The notes under the pieces: generated by a model
Database searches by the model: none
What the model was told of the DNA's origin: nothing
What the model saw: the letters and a program-made list of their open reading frames with translations, nothing else
Part shown: in pieces, positions 1 to 7,190 of the stretch
Layout: each line of letters opens with the position of its first letter
Numbering within the stretch: the first letter of the stretch is position 1
Program-made: the position numbers and the translations under genes
NCBI GenBank assembly: GCA_031259095.1
Contig: JAIRLW010000563.1
Location: 1 to 8,990 of the forward strand
Length of the DNA stretch: 8,990 nt
Direction of reading: 5' to 3'
DNA from: Planctomycetaceae bacterium
GTDB taxonomy: Bacteria; Planctomycetota; Planctomycetia; Pirellulales; Thermoguttaceae

Positions 1-2
1 AG

Positions 3-2048
3 ATATTATTACAAATGATCCGGTTTTTTTACAATATTTTTGACAAAACCCGAAACGAAACTCACGCCTTGACCATCGACCAAGAAGACGAACTAAATAA
101 CTTAAATAACCTAAACAATGTTATCGCCAACGAAAATCACACTGTTAACGAAAACCGCAATGCTGCTGTTGCTATTACTATTACTAAAAATGTTTCAAAC
201 CAAACTCGCGCTGTTTCCCGAAGCGATCTTTTTCGTTCTTCAAAATCTCAACCGCACGCCAAACCGCACGAAGTGATTCAGGATAATACTGTTAATGTTA
301 ATACTGATGATGATACTGTTAATACTGACCATGTTGATTTTGTCGATAACGATGATTCATTTTCTTTTGAAGAAGCAGCAGAATACCAGTTTCCTACCAC
401 AGATTTACTGACATTGCCGGAGCCGTTTGACCATGAAGAATATCTTGAAACGGTTCATCAGCAAGCGGTGATGCTTGAAAAAGCGTTTGCTGATTTTAAA
501 ACACAGGTTCAGGTGGTTGATATTCAGACAGGACCGGTTATTTCACAATTTGAACTGAAATTAGCCAAAGGGCTTCGGCTCAATTCCATTCAACGGCTTT
601 CCGATGATTTAGCGATTGCAATGAAGGTTCCGAGTGTTCGGATTGTTGCGCCGATTCCGGGTAAAAATACGGTTGGGGTGGAGTTGCCGAATGAACATCG
701 GCAAACGGTTCGGATTCGTGAAGTGATAGAATTACGCCCGGATGCAGAGGAAAAATATAATATTCCCATTTATCTTGGTAAAGATGTTTCCGGTCAGCCT
801 ATGGTTATTGATTTAACCAAGTTGCCGCATCTTTTGATTGCCGGACGAACCGGAACCGGAAAAAGCGTTTGTCTTAACTCGATTATTGTGTCTATTTTAA
901 TGACGCGAAGTCCCGAACAGGTTCGGATGTTAATGATTGACCCGAAAATGGTGGAACTCAGTCCGTATAAAACAATTCCGCATTTGATTCATCCGGTTGT
1001 TACCGATATGCGGCGAGCCGAAGCGATTCTTGCGTGGGCAGTCGAAAAAATGGAAGAACGTTATCAATTACTGGCGTCCGCCGGTGTACGGCAAATCAGT
1101 GAATACAATAAACTGACGGAAGACGAATTACGTTGCCGGATGAAAATGATCGACGCTCCCGAAGAAGAATGGGAAGAAGTTCCCAAGTCCATGCCGTATT
1201 TGGTGATTATCGCCGACGAAATGGCAGACTTGATGATGATGGCGGCAAAAGAAGTTGAAACGCATATTATTCGGCTTGCACAAAAAAGTCGGGCAGTGGG
1301 AATCCATCTCGTGTTGGCAACTCAAAAACCAACTGTTGATATTGTTACCGGACTTATCAAATCGAATTTGCCCGCAAGAATTGCGTTTGGCGTGGCAACT
1401 CGAACCGACAGTTTAGTTGTTTTAGACCGAATCGGCGCGGAACGGTTACTCGGCAACGGCGATATGCTTTTTCTGCAGCCGGGAACAAGTCAAGTGATTC
1501 GCGGTCAGGGAACTTATGTCAGTGATTCGGAAATTGAATCTATTATTGAGTTAATCGGAACAGATGATCCTGATTTCATCGAAGAACTTGTTGCGATTGA
1601 TCTGGACGCAGACGATTCCTCAACAGCAAACAATTCCGATTTTAATGACGGTGTTGATACAATTCAACGTGATGAATTGTATCAACAAGCGGTTGAGTTT
1701 ATCATTCAACAAGGGCGCGGTTCTTTGTCGCTGCTCCAACGCCGTTTCAGTGTCGGGTACGGACGCGCGGCGCGAATAATTGAATTTATGGCGGAAGACG
1801 GTATTGTCGGACCCTACAACGGTTCAAAACCGCGCGAAGTCATTATGACGCTCAGTGAATGGAAACGACGCCGATCCGCCGGAATAACTAGAAATACTTC
1901 GGCAATTCCAAAAAAATCAAATCCGGTATTACGTCAGGCTCCGCCGGAAATTGCCGGCGAAACACGTTACCGCCCAAAATATTCGGAATCAGAATGGGAT
2001 GAAATTGATGACGAATATGTTGAAGTTGATGAATTTGAAATGGTTTAA
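3..2048 (+). CDS. ftsK: DNA translocase FtsK/SpoIIIE, motor and gamma domains (5' end cut by window edge)
   Basis: Hexameric ATP-driven double-stranded DNA pump that clears chromosome termini from the division septum. Residues below are numbered from the ATG at base 15. An Asn/Asp-rich low-complexity linker spans about 20-125; its DNA repeats itself (11 bp at 286-296 and again at 313-323). The alpha domain (about 130-245) contains GPVISQFELKLAKG and APIPGK. Walker A is GRTGTGKS at 277-284, Walker B has D401-E402 (ADEMADLM), and RLAQKSRAVGIHLVLATQKP follows. After an acidic spacer, the DNA-reading winged-helix gamma domain lies at about 553-612, and the protein ends in an acidic tail. No membrane helices are present, and the frame is open leftward to base 3 with no stop. 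I therefore infer that the usual N-terminal membrane segment lies outside the window, so the ATG at 15 is probably internal. nadA follows after about 50 bp. Family assignment is near certain; the true start is unknown. Confidence 0.96.
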   Translation: MLLQMIRFFYNIFDKTRNETHALTIDQEDELNNLNNLNNVIANENHTVNENRNAAVAITITKNVSNQTRAVSRSDLFRSSKSQPHAKPHEVIQDNTVNVNTDDDTVNTDHVDFVDNDDSFSFEEAAEYQFPTTDLLTLPEPFDHEEYLETVHQQAVMLEKAFADFKTQVQVVDIQTGPVISQFELKLAKGLRLNSIQRLSDDLAIAMKVPSVRIVAPIPGKNTVGVELPNEHRQTVRIREVIELRPDAEEKYNIPIYLGKDVSGQPMVIDLTKLPHLLIAGRTGTGKSVCLNSIIVSILMTRSPEQVRMLMIDPKMVELSPYKTIPHLIHPVVTDMRRAEAILAWAVEKMEERYQLLASAGVRQISEYNKLTEDELRCRMKMIDAPEEEWEEVPKSMPYLVIIADEMADLMMMAAKEVETHIIRLAQKSRAVGIHLVLATQKPTVDIVTGLIKSNLPARIAFGVATRTDSLVVLDRIGAERLLGNGDMLFLQPGTSQVIRGQGTYVSDSEIESIIELIGTDDPDFIEELVAIDLDADDSSTANNSDFNDGVDTIQRDELYQQAVEFIIQQGRGSLSLLQRRFSVGYGRAARIIEFMAEDGIVGPYNGSKPREVIMTLSEWKRRRSAGITRNTSAIPKKSNPVLRQAPPEIAGETRYRPKYSESEWDEIDDEYVEVDEFEMV

Positions 2049-2098
2049 CTTGGGATGCATCGTTTGGGATTGGAAGTTAAGAACTATTTGGGACAAAT

Positions 2099-3232
2099 AT
2101 GATAATTCAACCACAAACACACACTATGGATAATTTACATTGTGAAATCGACGCAATTCGTCAACGATTAGGTAAAAAACTCCTGATTCTTGGGCATCAT
2201 TATCAGCGGGAAGAAATCGTTGCGCATACCGATATGCAGGGCGACAGTTTCCAACTCAGCGTTGCGGCGGCACAAAATGTTGATTGTGAGACAATTATTT
2301 TTTGCGGCGTCCATTTTATGGCGGAAACAGCGGACATTTTGGCCAATAGTCCCGAAAATCTCGCAAAACGTGATGGTCGTCGTGTTGATGTGGTGTTGCC
2401 TGACCTTGACGCCGGTTGTTCGATGGCGGAAATGGCAACTCGGCAAGATGTTGAATCTTGCTGGAATTCCTTAACCACTCTGTTTGAAGAGAATGAAATT
2501 GTTCCGGTAACTTACGTTAATTCCACCGCGGAGTTGAAAGCGTTTTGCGGACAACACAACGGATTCGCCTGCACTTCCACGAACGCAAAAGCGGTTCTCC
2601 ATGAAGCGTTGCAAATCGGGGCGTTGCAAAAAAAGTCGCAAAAACCATGTGTCTTATTTTTTCCCGATCAACATTTAGGACGAAATACTGCGATAAAAAT
2701 GGGAATTTCCGAATCGCAAATGTCCTTGTGGAACAGTAATGAACCGGATTTCGGCGGAAATTCCCCTGAACAAATTAAAAATAGCCGAATTATTCTCTGG
2801 AACGGATATTGTTGTGTCCACCAAAAATTTGTTCCGGGTCATATTGATGAAATTCGTAAAATGTTTCCGAAAATTCGAGTGATTGTTCATCCTGAATGTC
2901 GGCGCGATGTGGTTGAGCAAGCCGACGAATCCGGTTCAACGGCGTTTATTTTGAAACAAATCACAGAATCGCCAGCCGGTTCAGCATGGGCGGTTGGTAC
3001 GGAATCGCGTTTTGTTGAACGTCTGGCAAAGCAAAATCCCGATAAAACTATTGTAAATTTAGCGTTTCAACCGAGTTATTGTGAAACAATGGGGCTAATC
3101 GAATTGCCTCAATTGGCGGCAATGCTCATGTCAGTGGAATCCGGTTTGAAACGAAATCTTATCCGTGTCGAGAACCGTATCGCTCCCGACGCATTGCGTT
3201 GTCTTCGGCGAATGCTCCAAGCCTGCTCCTGA
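2099..3232 (+). CDS. nadA: Quinolinate synthase NadA, long (Bacillus-type) form
   Basis: Cytosolic [4Fe-4S] enzyme that condenses iminoaspartate with dihydroxyacetone phosphate to quinolinate in de novo NAD synthesis. Seen in the sequence: GHHYQ (32-36), HTDMQGDS, FCGVHFMAETADILA, AGCSMAEMA with C107, TYVNSTAELKAF, FFPDQHLGRNTA, GYCCVH with C238, VHPEC, and SYCETM with C328. C107, C238 and C328 match the three cluster ligands of the family; C239 is an extra neighbour. The sequence follows the long B. subtilis form (about 368 residues) rather than the shorter E. coli one. The start is uncertain. ATG 2099 gives 377 residues; ATG 2126 (MDNLHCEIDAI) gives 368. Neither has a good Shine-Dalgarno sequence, only a weak GGGA before 2099. 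It sits about 50 bp after ftsK on the same strand and may be co-transcribed. The partner genes nadB and nadC are not in the window. Confidence 0.97.
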   Translation: MIIQPQTHTMDNLHCEIDAIRQRLGKKLLILGHHYQREEIVAHTDMQGDSFQLSVAAAQNVDCETIIFCGVHFMAETADILANSPENLAKRDGRRVDVVLPDLDAGCSMAEMATRQDVESCWNSLTTLFEENEIVPVTYVNSTAELKAFCGQHNGFACTSTNAKAVLHEALQIGALQKKSQKPCVLFFPDQHLGRNTAIKMGISESQMSLWNSNEPDFGGNSPEQIKNSRIILWNGYCCVHQKFVPGHIDEIRKMFPKIRVIVHPECRRDVVEQADESGSTAFILKQITESPAGSAWAVGTESRFVERLAKQNPDKTIVNLAFQPSYCETMGLIELPQLAAMLMSVESGLKRNLIRVENRIAPDALRCLRRMLQACS

Positions 3233-3248
3233 ATTTTCGTGCCAATGA

Positions 3249-3279
3249 AACAAAATCCGGAACAAAATCCGAACAAAAT
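3249..3279. repeat. Short tandem repeat after nadA (AACAAAATCCGG-like, 2.7 copies)
   Basis: Three adjacent copies of an AACAAAATCC(G)(G) unit: 3249-3260 (12 bp), 3261-3271 (11 bp) and a partial copy at 3272-3279. It lies just after the nadA stop codon in non-coding DNA. No function is evident; replication slippage is the simple explanation. Confidence 0.75.
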
Positions 3280-3306
3280 GGGGTAAAATACGAAACATAG
3301 CAGGTT

Positions 3307-3330
3307 TATCAGCAACATTATCAGCAACAT
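3307..3330. repeat. Perfect 12-bp tandem duplication
   Basis: TATCAGCAACAT occurs twice head to tail at 3307-3318 and 3319-3330, in the gap between nadA and the small basic-protein gene. It is followed by T- and A-rich tracts. No function can be read from it. Confidence 0.85.
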
Positions 3331-3418
3331 TTTTTCTCAAATTTTGATTTTTTTATCAAAAATTTTAATTTTTTTACTAAAAAATCGAAAATTGTTGCAG
3401 TTTTCGGCAGAATTCCTC
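3331..3418. other. AT-rich gene-free stretch with weak hairpin
   Basis: This stretch is T- and A-tract DNA. TTTTGAT (3342-3348) can pair with ATCAAAA (3355-3361) across a T-only loop. A terminator for nadA could lie here, but the stem has almost no G or C, so I do not call one. No gene is visible anywhere between 3233 and 3557. Confidence 0.4.
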
Positions 3419-3446
3419 TTGCCTTATTATTTTATTTTCGTATAAT
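3419..3446 (+). promoter_or_regulatory. Candidate sigma-70-type promoter of the small basic-protein gene
   Basis: A -35-like TTGCCT (3419-3424, 4 of 6 to consensus) and a perfect TATAAT (3441-3446) are separated by 16 bp. The site lies about 110 bp before the ATG at 3558. The predicted leader contains a dyad, GCAAGT (3457-3462) with ACTTGC (3484-3489). AT-rich background makes a chance TATAAT fairly likely, so this is only a candidate. Confidence 0.4.
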
Positions 3447-3557
3447 ATAATCAGTTGCAAGTGAAAATTTATCAAAAATTATTACTTGCGTAGTTGGTGA
3501 ACGATATTGTCAATTGTCGTTCATTTTATCAATCACTCTATTACAATTATTCAAACC

Positions 3558-3728
3558 ATGCCTAAAAAATCTGTAAAAAAAGCCGCGACGAAACGTGCTT
3601 CGAAACGTTCAGGTGCGGGGCGACCAAAAGGAACTGGAAAATTCGGTTGTGAAACCAAAGTAATCCGCGTTCCGATCCATTTGGTTGATGAAATTTACGA
3701 GTTCATTCGTCGTAAAATCAATCATTAA
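3558..3728 (+). CDS. Small basic protein with AT-hook-like motif (56 residues)
   Basis: Not assignable to a named gene. Eleven of the first 28 residues are Lys or Arg, in a KK-KK-KR-KR pattern like histone-H1-type tails. The AT-hook-like GRPKGTGK follows at 21-28. The C-terminal half (34-53) reads as one beta strand, KVIRVPIHL, and one helix, VDEIYEFIRRK, resembling the start of a ribbon-helix-helix fold but too short for a complete one. This suggests minor-groove DNA binding, by inference. I chose ATG 3558 because the upstream in-frame ATG at 3507 adds a hydrophobic stretch (VVHFINHSITIIQ) unlike the rest. No Shine-Dalgarno sequence is visible. The last 11 bp overlap the 3' end of the convergent HhH gene. 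Reality as a gene is supported by the non-random composition, a recognisable motif and an upstream promoter-like site. Confidence 0.7.
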   Translation: MPKKSVKKAATKRASKRSGAGRPKGTGKFGCETKVIRVPIHLVDEIYEFIRRKINH

Positions 3729-4080
3729 TGAAACCATTCGAAGTTACGGATGGAAACTCACGTAAATACGGTTTGACCGTATCGAGTTTTTTCACCCCGA
3801 TCCCTTTAACGTTCATTATTTCACGGTGATCGTTAAAGGGACCTCTTGTTTGCCGATACAACGTAATTTCTTCCGCCAACTTTTCTCCAATACCAGGAAG
3901 CGCAAGAATTTCTTCCACCGTCGCGGTGTTCATGTCAACTAGAAATTGATACTCTTTTTGGTGTTCCGGTTCCCACTCTTTCATGTTTTGAAAAAACGAA
4001 AAAGAAAAAATCACCCCCAAAAAAGGAACTCCCCAAAAAAGAATCGTCAACTGATCCTGATAACGAAGGAAAAGTTTCAT
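3718..4080 (-). CDS. Membrane-anchored helix-hairpin-helix protein, ComEA-like
   Basis: A 120-residue protein with one N-terminal hydrophobic segment (about 11-30), a charged linker, then a complete ComEA-type tandem HhH domain. The domain starts VDMNTATVEEILALPGIG (48-65); its hairpins are LPGIGEKLAEEI (61-72) and VKGIGVKKLDTV (91-102), with the usual YRQTRGPF between them. In the family this fold binds DNA without sequence preference. ComEA is the membrane-bound DNA receptor of natural transformation, and anchoring here fits that placement. No comEC or pilus genes are nearby, so a competence role is unproven and I give no symbol. It lies 111 bp downstream of the TPR/SEC-C gene on the same strand and overlaps the convergent small gene by 11 bp. 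The only in-frame start is the ATG at 4080; no Shine-Dalgarno sequence is visible. Confidence 0.88.
   Translation of the reverse strand: MKLFLRYQDQLTILFWGVPFLGVIFSFSFFQNMKEWEPEHQKEYQFLVDMNTATVEEILALPGIGEKLAEEITLYRQTRGPFNDHREIMNVKGIGVKKLDTVKPYLREFPSVTSNGFIND
3801..3841. repeat. Perfect 11-bp inverted repeat inside the HhH gene
   Basis: TCCCTTTAACG (3801-3811) and CGTTAAAGGGA (3831-3841) are perfect reverse complements across a 19-nt loop. They fall in the second half of the HhH coding region, covering the GPFND and NVKG codons, and would form a strong mRNA hairpin. There is no T-run on either side. Confidence 0.8.
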
Positions 4081-4191
4081 GGTACCATGCTGCTGAATTT
4101 GAAAGATAAGGTTGCAAAGATTTTATAAAAATCTGTCCCACAATAGTTTTTAAAACAAATTTTTGGTTATTGTTCAATGAAATTTTTTGTT

Positions 4192-6969
4192 TTACTTTTT
4201 TTTCATGCAACATTTTTTGTATTTTTTTCCGCTTCCGCAAGGACAAGGGTCGTTACGTCCGACCGTCTTTTCATTACGAAACGGCTGACCGGGTTCCGAT
4301 ACTTGAAAACGACCAGCCTCATATTGCCGCATCATATTGCTTGCGGTGGAGTTACCGATCATTTCGTCCAGCATTTCATATAAGAAATCGTTATTGCTTT
4401 TCTCGCCGCCAAAATCTTTTTCATATTGAGCCAATTCCTGATCAAGTTCTTCGGAATCTTCTTCAGGTTCAATTGCTGTTGTTTTTGTACCGGGCAGATC
4501 AAACGGCGAAGTCCGTAAAGCATCACGTTTTTCCGGGACGTCCTTTTGACTTCGCTCAATATTGGTATCAATCATTTTTTCCAACTCTTTCCAAAACAGT
4601 TGTATTAATCGATGTTCATTTTGTGTTTCAATCTGCTGTTTTCGGACTGGTTCCCGCAACGATTCCAGAATCGCCGCCGTTTCACTGCTATTGTTTTGGT
4701 AGAGTAAATAGTGTACTTCGTGGAATTTTTTTTGTATGTCTCGATGTTTACTGTCTCCGATCAAATCATATAAACGGATAAATACCAGTTGTTCAATTTG
4801 TCGTTTGGCGGATTCCGTTAAACTGATAGTATCATGATCATCGTCGTGTTGATGTTCATCATCAGTGTGTTTATGTTGTCGATGTTCGATAAAAGTTTGT
4901 TTGCACGCTTCTAAAAGAGCGTCGGCTTCTTCGTAACGTTTGCCGAGCAGCAACAGAGCGGCGCAAGAAATCTTCGCAACACATTGATCGTAAGCAGCCC
5001 GGCTCGGATCGGGAATTAAACGGAGAAATTGTTCAAAAATTTCCAATTCGCGTTGTCCCCAAATGATTGCGTCATCAATTCGGTCTAAAATGCAAAGGTA
5101 TTCCTCAATAATTCGGATAGTTTGGCTCTGCGTTTGTAATAACAAGGCGGAAAGAGCAAGACGTTGAGGATCGCTGGTTCGCAGATATTCCACATTAAGA
5201 CCTTCGAGATTTTCCGCGACAAAACGGTTACGTCCCTGATAAACTTGTTCATGGATACGAATGGCTTCTTCATATTTATGCTGTTTGGAAAAAAGTACCG
5301 CCTGTCCTGACAAGGTTTCAAAAAAAATGGGTTGTAATTCCAGTTTTCCTTCATGGATCATTTTTTGAAACTGCGCAACTGCTTTATGGTACCATCGTTC
5401 GGATTCGTCATATCTTTTGAGATGACAATACGCACAGGCGATTCCGGCGTAAACAACGCAAAGATCAATTTGTGTTTCAGGATAATCCTGAAACAACGGC
5501 GCATCAAGAATCGAACGTGATTTGAAAAAAAATTTCAGCGCGGTTTTCCAATGTCCGCGATGCAATTCAATAGTTCCACGTCGGCAATCGGCAACGCCAT
5601 CGTTATGTTTAGCGGTAATACGTACTTGGACTTGTTCTTCGAGGTCTTCTTCGGTAACTCGTTTTTTCTTGTTCGGCTGGAAATGGCTGCTGGTTTTTTT
5701 TTCTTCTTGTTTTGGCGGTTGGAAAAAATTAGCGAATGGTCGATTTTTATCTCTTTCTATTTGGGCGGCTTTGGAGATTTCGGCAGTTTCCAACGTTTTG
5801 TGAAGAATTGTTTGCATTTCGTCAATTGCCTGATTGGCCTCATCAAATCTGCCGAGATTTTCCAACGTTGCAGCACGACAACGCATCACTTCAGCCAACT
5901 GTTTTTCGATTGCTTCAAAATGATGTTTTTTATCGGTTTTCAGTAACGCCTTAAATTCTTGTTCGGCAAGATCGAATAATTGGAGAGCATGTTCAAATTC
6001 ATGGAATTGCAGGATCAGGCGTCCTTTTCGCAACGGAATCTCTCCGACGGCGGAAAACAAAGGAAAATGAAGATCGGTTTTGTGTGTTTTTTGGGCAATA
6101 GCAAGTGTTTTATCGTAATATTCGATCGCTTTTTCTTTTTCGGCGCGACCGGCAAACATATCCGCTAAACGGAACATGGTATCATAATATTGATCATCGA
6201 AATTGAAGGACGCCAAATGGTCAATCAGATCGTCGTCACGAACCCGAATAATAATTTTATCACCCTCTTGAGTGGTACGGTTACTCACTTCCTGACGACG
6301 ACGTTCCTGTACTTCACGGGCTTGTTCCGCCAGCTCTTCATAATGCAACAAATCAGCGAGTGCGGATTCTCGGTCGCCAATTTCAAACTTCCAAATTCCG
6401 CGCGAACTGTACATCGTCAGCAACGGATGCCAATCGGTAAACTGAGAAGAATGGGGATCGAAATGTTGTTCGAGGGTATCGATGGTACGATCAAGAAGTG
6501 CAATGGCAGCAACAGTTGCTTTGTTTTCCTCATGCAATGCTTCGGCGTATTGATGAACATCAAGCGCCCACTCATTTTTAATTTCATTAAATTCATCTTC
6601 GGCAAGTCCTTCGACACTTTTGGAAAGATGTTTAAAAAACGGAGTCAAATCATAAGGAACATTTTTCATCCGCGACATTGGTTTTATGAACGAGATTGTA
6701 TTGGAAAGATACATCGCAAGGTCTTTCCGAAATTCAAATTGTCCTTCTTCAACCAATGTTTCGGTCAATTCCGTGAGTTCTTCAATGGTTCGCAGCGCAT
6801 GATCAAACTTACATTCCATCGCGTAAGCGGCCGTCAATTCCCCTAGTTTATCAAAGAGGATACGGCGACGTTCCAGTGCGCCGTGTTGAATCGCGTTACG
6901 AAGTTTTTCGGCTTCGGCTCTCAACTTTTTCACATCCAGTTGGAGACCCGGTATATTAAAACCAGACAT
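4192..6969 (-). CDS. Large TPR-repeat protein with C-terminal SEC-C zinc-binding tail
   Basis: A 925-residue, mostly helical, probably cytosolic protein; no signal peptide or membrane segment is seen. TPR-like helix pairs recur at about 40-75, 190-225, 257-300, 308-345, 355-395, 455-490, 500-540, 550-580, 608-645 and 660-695, with signatures such as [17 protein letters not shown] and [14 protein letters not shown] Pro/Lys/Gln-rich linker (about 405-445) splits the array. A His/Asp-rich insert occupies about 696-713. An acidic patch ([12 protein letters not shown], about 834-845) precedes the tail. The C-terminus, [18 protein letters not shown], is a perfect SEC-C motif (C909, C911, C920, C921). 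SEC-C tails bind zinc; in SecA the tail contacts SecB and ribosomes. TPRs bind proteins, so a scaffold or chaperone-linked adaptor is likely, but no specific function can be named. The ATG at 6969 is preceded by an octamer array instead of a Shine-Dalgarno sequence. Confidence 0.93.
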   Translation of the reverse strand: MSGFNIPGLQLDVKKLRAEAEKLRNAIQHGALERRRILFDKLGELTAAYAMECKFDHALRTIEELTELTETLVEEGQFEFRKDLAMYLSNTISFIKPMSRMKNVPYDLTPFFKHLSKSVEGLAEDEFNEIKNEWALDVHQYAEALHEENKATVAAIALLDRTIDTLEQHFDPHSSQFTDWHPLLTMYSSRGIWKFEIGDRESALADLLHYEELAEQAREVQERRRQEVSNRTTQEGDKIIIRVRDDDLIDHLASFNFDDQYYDTMFRLADMFAGRAEKEKAIEYYDKTLAIAQKTHKTDLHFPLFSAVGEIPLRKGRLILQFHEFEHALQLFDLAEQEFKALLKTDKKHHFEAIEKQLAEVMRCRAATLENLGRFDEANQAIDEMQTILHKTLETAEISKAAQIERDKNRPFANFFQPPKQEEKKTSSHFQPNKKKRVTEEDLEEQVQVRITAKHNDGVADCRRGTIELHRGHWKTALKFFFKSRSILDAPLFQDYPETQIDLCVVYAGIACAYCHLKRYDESERWYHKAVAQFQKMIHEGKLELQPIFFETLSGQAVLFSKQHKYEEAIRIHEQVYQGRNRFVAENLEGLNVEYLRTSDPQRLALSALLLQTQSQTIRIIEEYLCILDRIDDAIIWGQRELEIFEQFLRLIPDPSRAAYDQCVAKISCAALLLLGKRYEEADALLEACKQTFIEHRQHKHTDDEHQHDDDHDTISLTESAKRQIEQLVFIRLYDLIGDSKHRDIQKKFHEVHYLLYQNNSSETAAILESLREPVRKQQIETQNEHRLIQLFWKELEKMIDTNIERSQKDVPEKRDALRTSPFDLPGTKTTAIEPEEDSEELDQELAQYEKDFGGEKSNNDFLYEMLDEMIGNSTASNMMRQYEAGRFQVSEPGQPFRNEKTVGRNDPCPCGSGKKYKKCCMKKK

Positions 6970-6970
6970 G

Positions 6971-7001
6971 TTAATTATTTAATTATTTAATTATTTAATT
7001 A
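6971..7001. repeat. Octamer tandem repeat (AATTATTT) abutting the TPR/SEC-C start codon
   Basis: Units lie at 6973-6980, 6981-6988 and 6989-6996, with partial units on both sides (about 3.9 copies). The array begins one base before the ATG of the minus-strand TPR/SEC-C gene, so it fills the whole position where a Shine-Dalgarno sequence would be. Copy-number change would alter the leader and not the reading frame. Confidence 0.9.
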
Positions 7002-7059
7002 ATAGTTAATAGTGAAACGTTGATAGTTCAGGGAATCTCTAAAAAGATCATCTACTTAA

Positions 7060-7076
7060 AATTTGTCTTACAAATT
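7060..7076. repeat. Small AT-rich hairpin
   Basis: AATTTG (7060-7065) and CAAATT (7071-7076) form a perfect 6-bp stem with a 5-nt loop, in the gap between the TPR/SEC-C and epimerase genes. No T-run follows on either strand that would make it a clear terminator. Confidence 0.5.
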
Positions 7077-7086
7077 AGTTCCTATG

Positions 7087-7130
7087 GTCTCTATCGTCCC
7101 TAAAGTTTTTCGTGTAGGGAGATAAGAGAC
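7087..7130. repeat. Long imperfect inverted repeat between epimerase and TPR/SEC-C genes
   Basis: Arms 7087-7102 and 7115-7130 give 15 base pairs with one single-base bulge on each side (7096 and 7124) and a 12-nt loop. Read on the minus strand, it lies downstream of the epimerase gene and in the leader of the TPR/SEC-C gene. It could act as a terminator-like or attenuating structure, but no U-tract follows on either strand. Its right arm contains GGGAGATAAG (7117-7126), which recurs at 7135-7144. Confidence 0.7.
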
Positions 7131-7154
7131 GATTGGGAGATAAGGGACTATTCA

Positions 7155-7190
7155 TCAATAAATCAATAAATCAATAAATCTTTCAATAAA
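7155..7190. repeat. Octamer tandem repeat (TCAATAAA) at the epimerase 3' end
   Basis: Three perfect adjacent units lie at 7155-7162, 7163-7170 and 7171-7178. A fourth copy at 7183-7190 comes after a 4-bp spacer, and that copy carries the stop codon of the minus-strand epimerase gene. It has the same period as the array at 6971-7001 but a different unit. Confidence 0.9.

Noticed and set aside
3507..3557. Longer N-terminus of the small basic protein from ATG 3507
   Set aside because: The added 17 residues are hydrophobic and unlike the basic tail; ATG 3558 gives a more coherent protein.
4118..4134. Terminator hairpin downstream of the TPR/SEC-C gene (AGATTTT/AAAATCT)
   Set aside because: The stem is seven mostly A-T pairs without a following U-tract; it is too weak in AT-rich DNA.
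4170..4781. 203-codon plus-strand open frame opposite the 3' end of the TPR/SEC-C gene
   Set aside because: It is antisense to a strongly supported gene, has Phe/Cys/Arg-rich shadow composition and shows no recognisable motif.
4831..4884. Reading the His-rich insert as a frameshift scar
   Set aside because: Helical coding sequence continues in frame on both sides and the composition is polar, as in low-complexity linkers.
6190..6846. 218-codon plus-strand open frame opposite the 5' part of the TPR/SEC-C gene
   Set aside because: It is a shadow frame with no domain, and the opposite strand carries clear TPR-like coding sequence.
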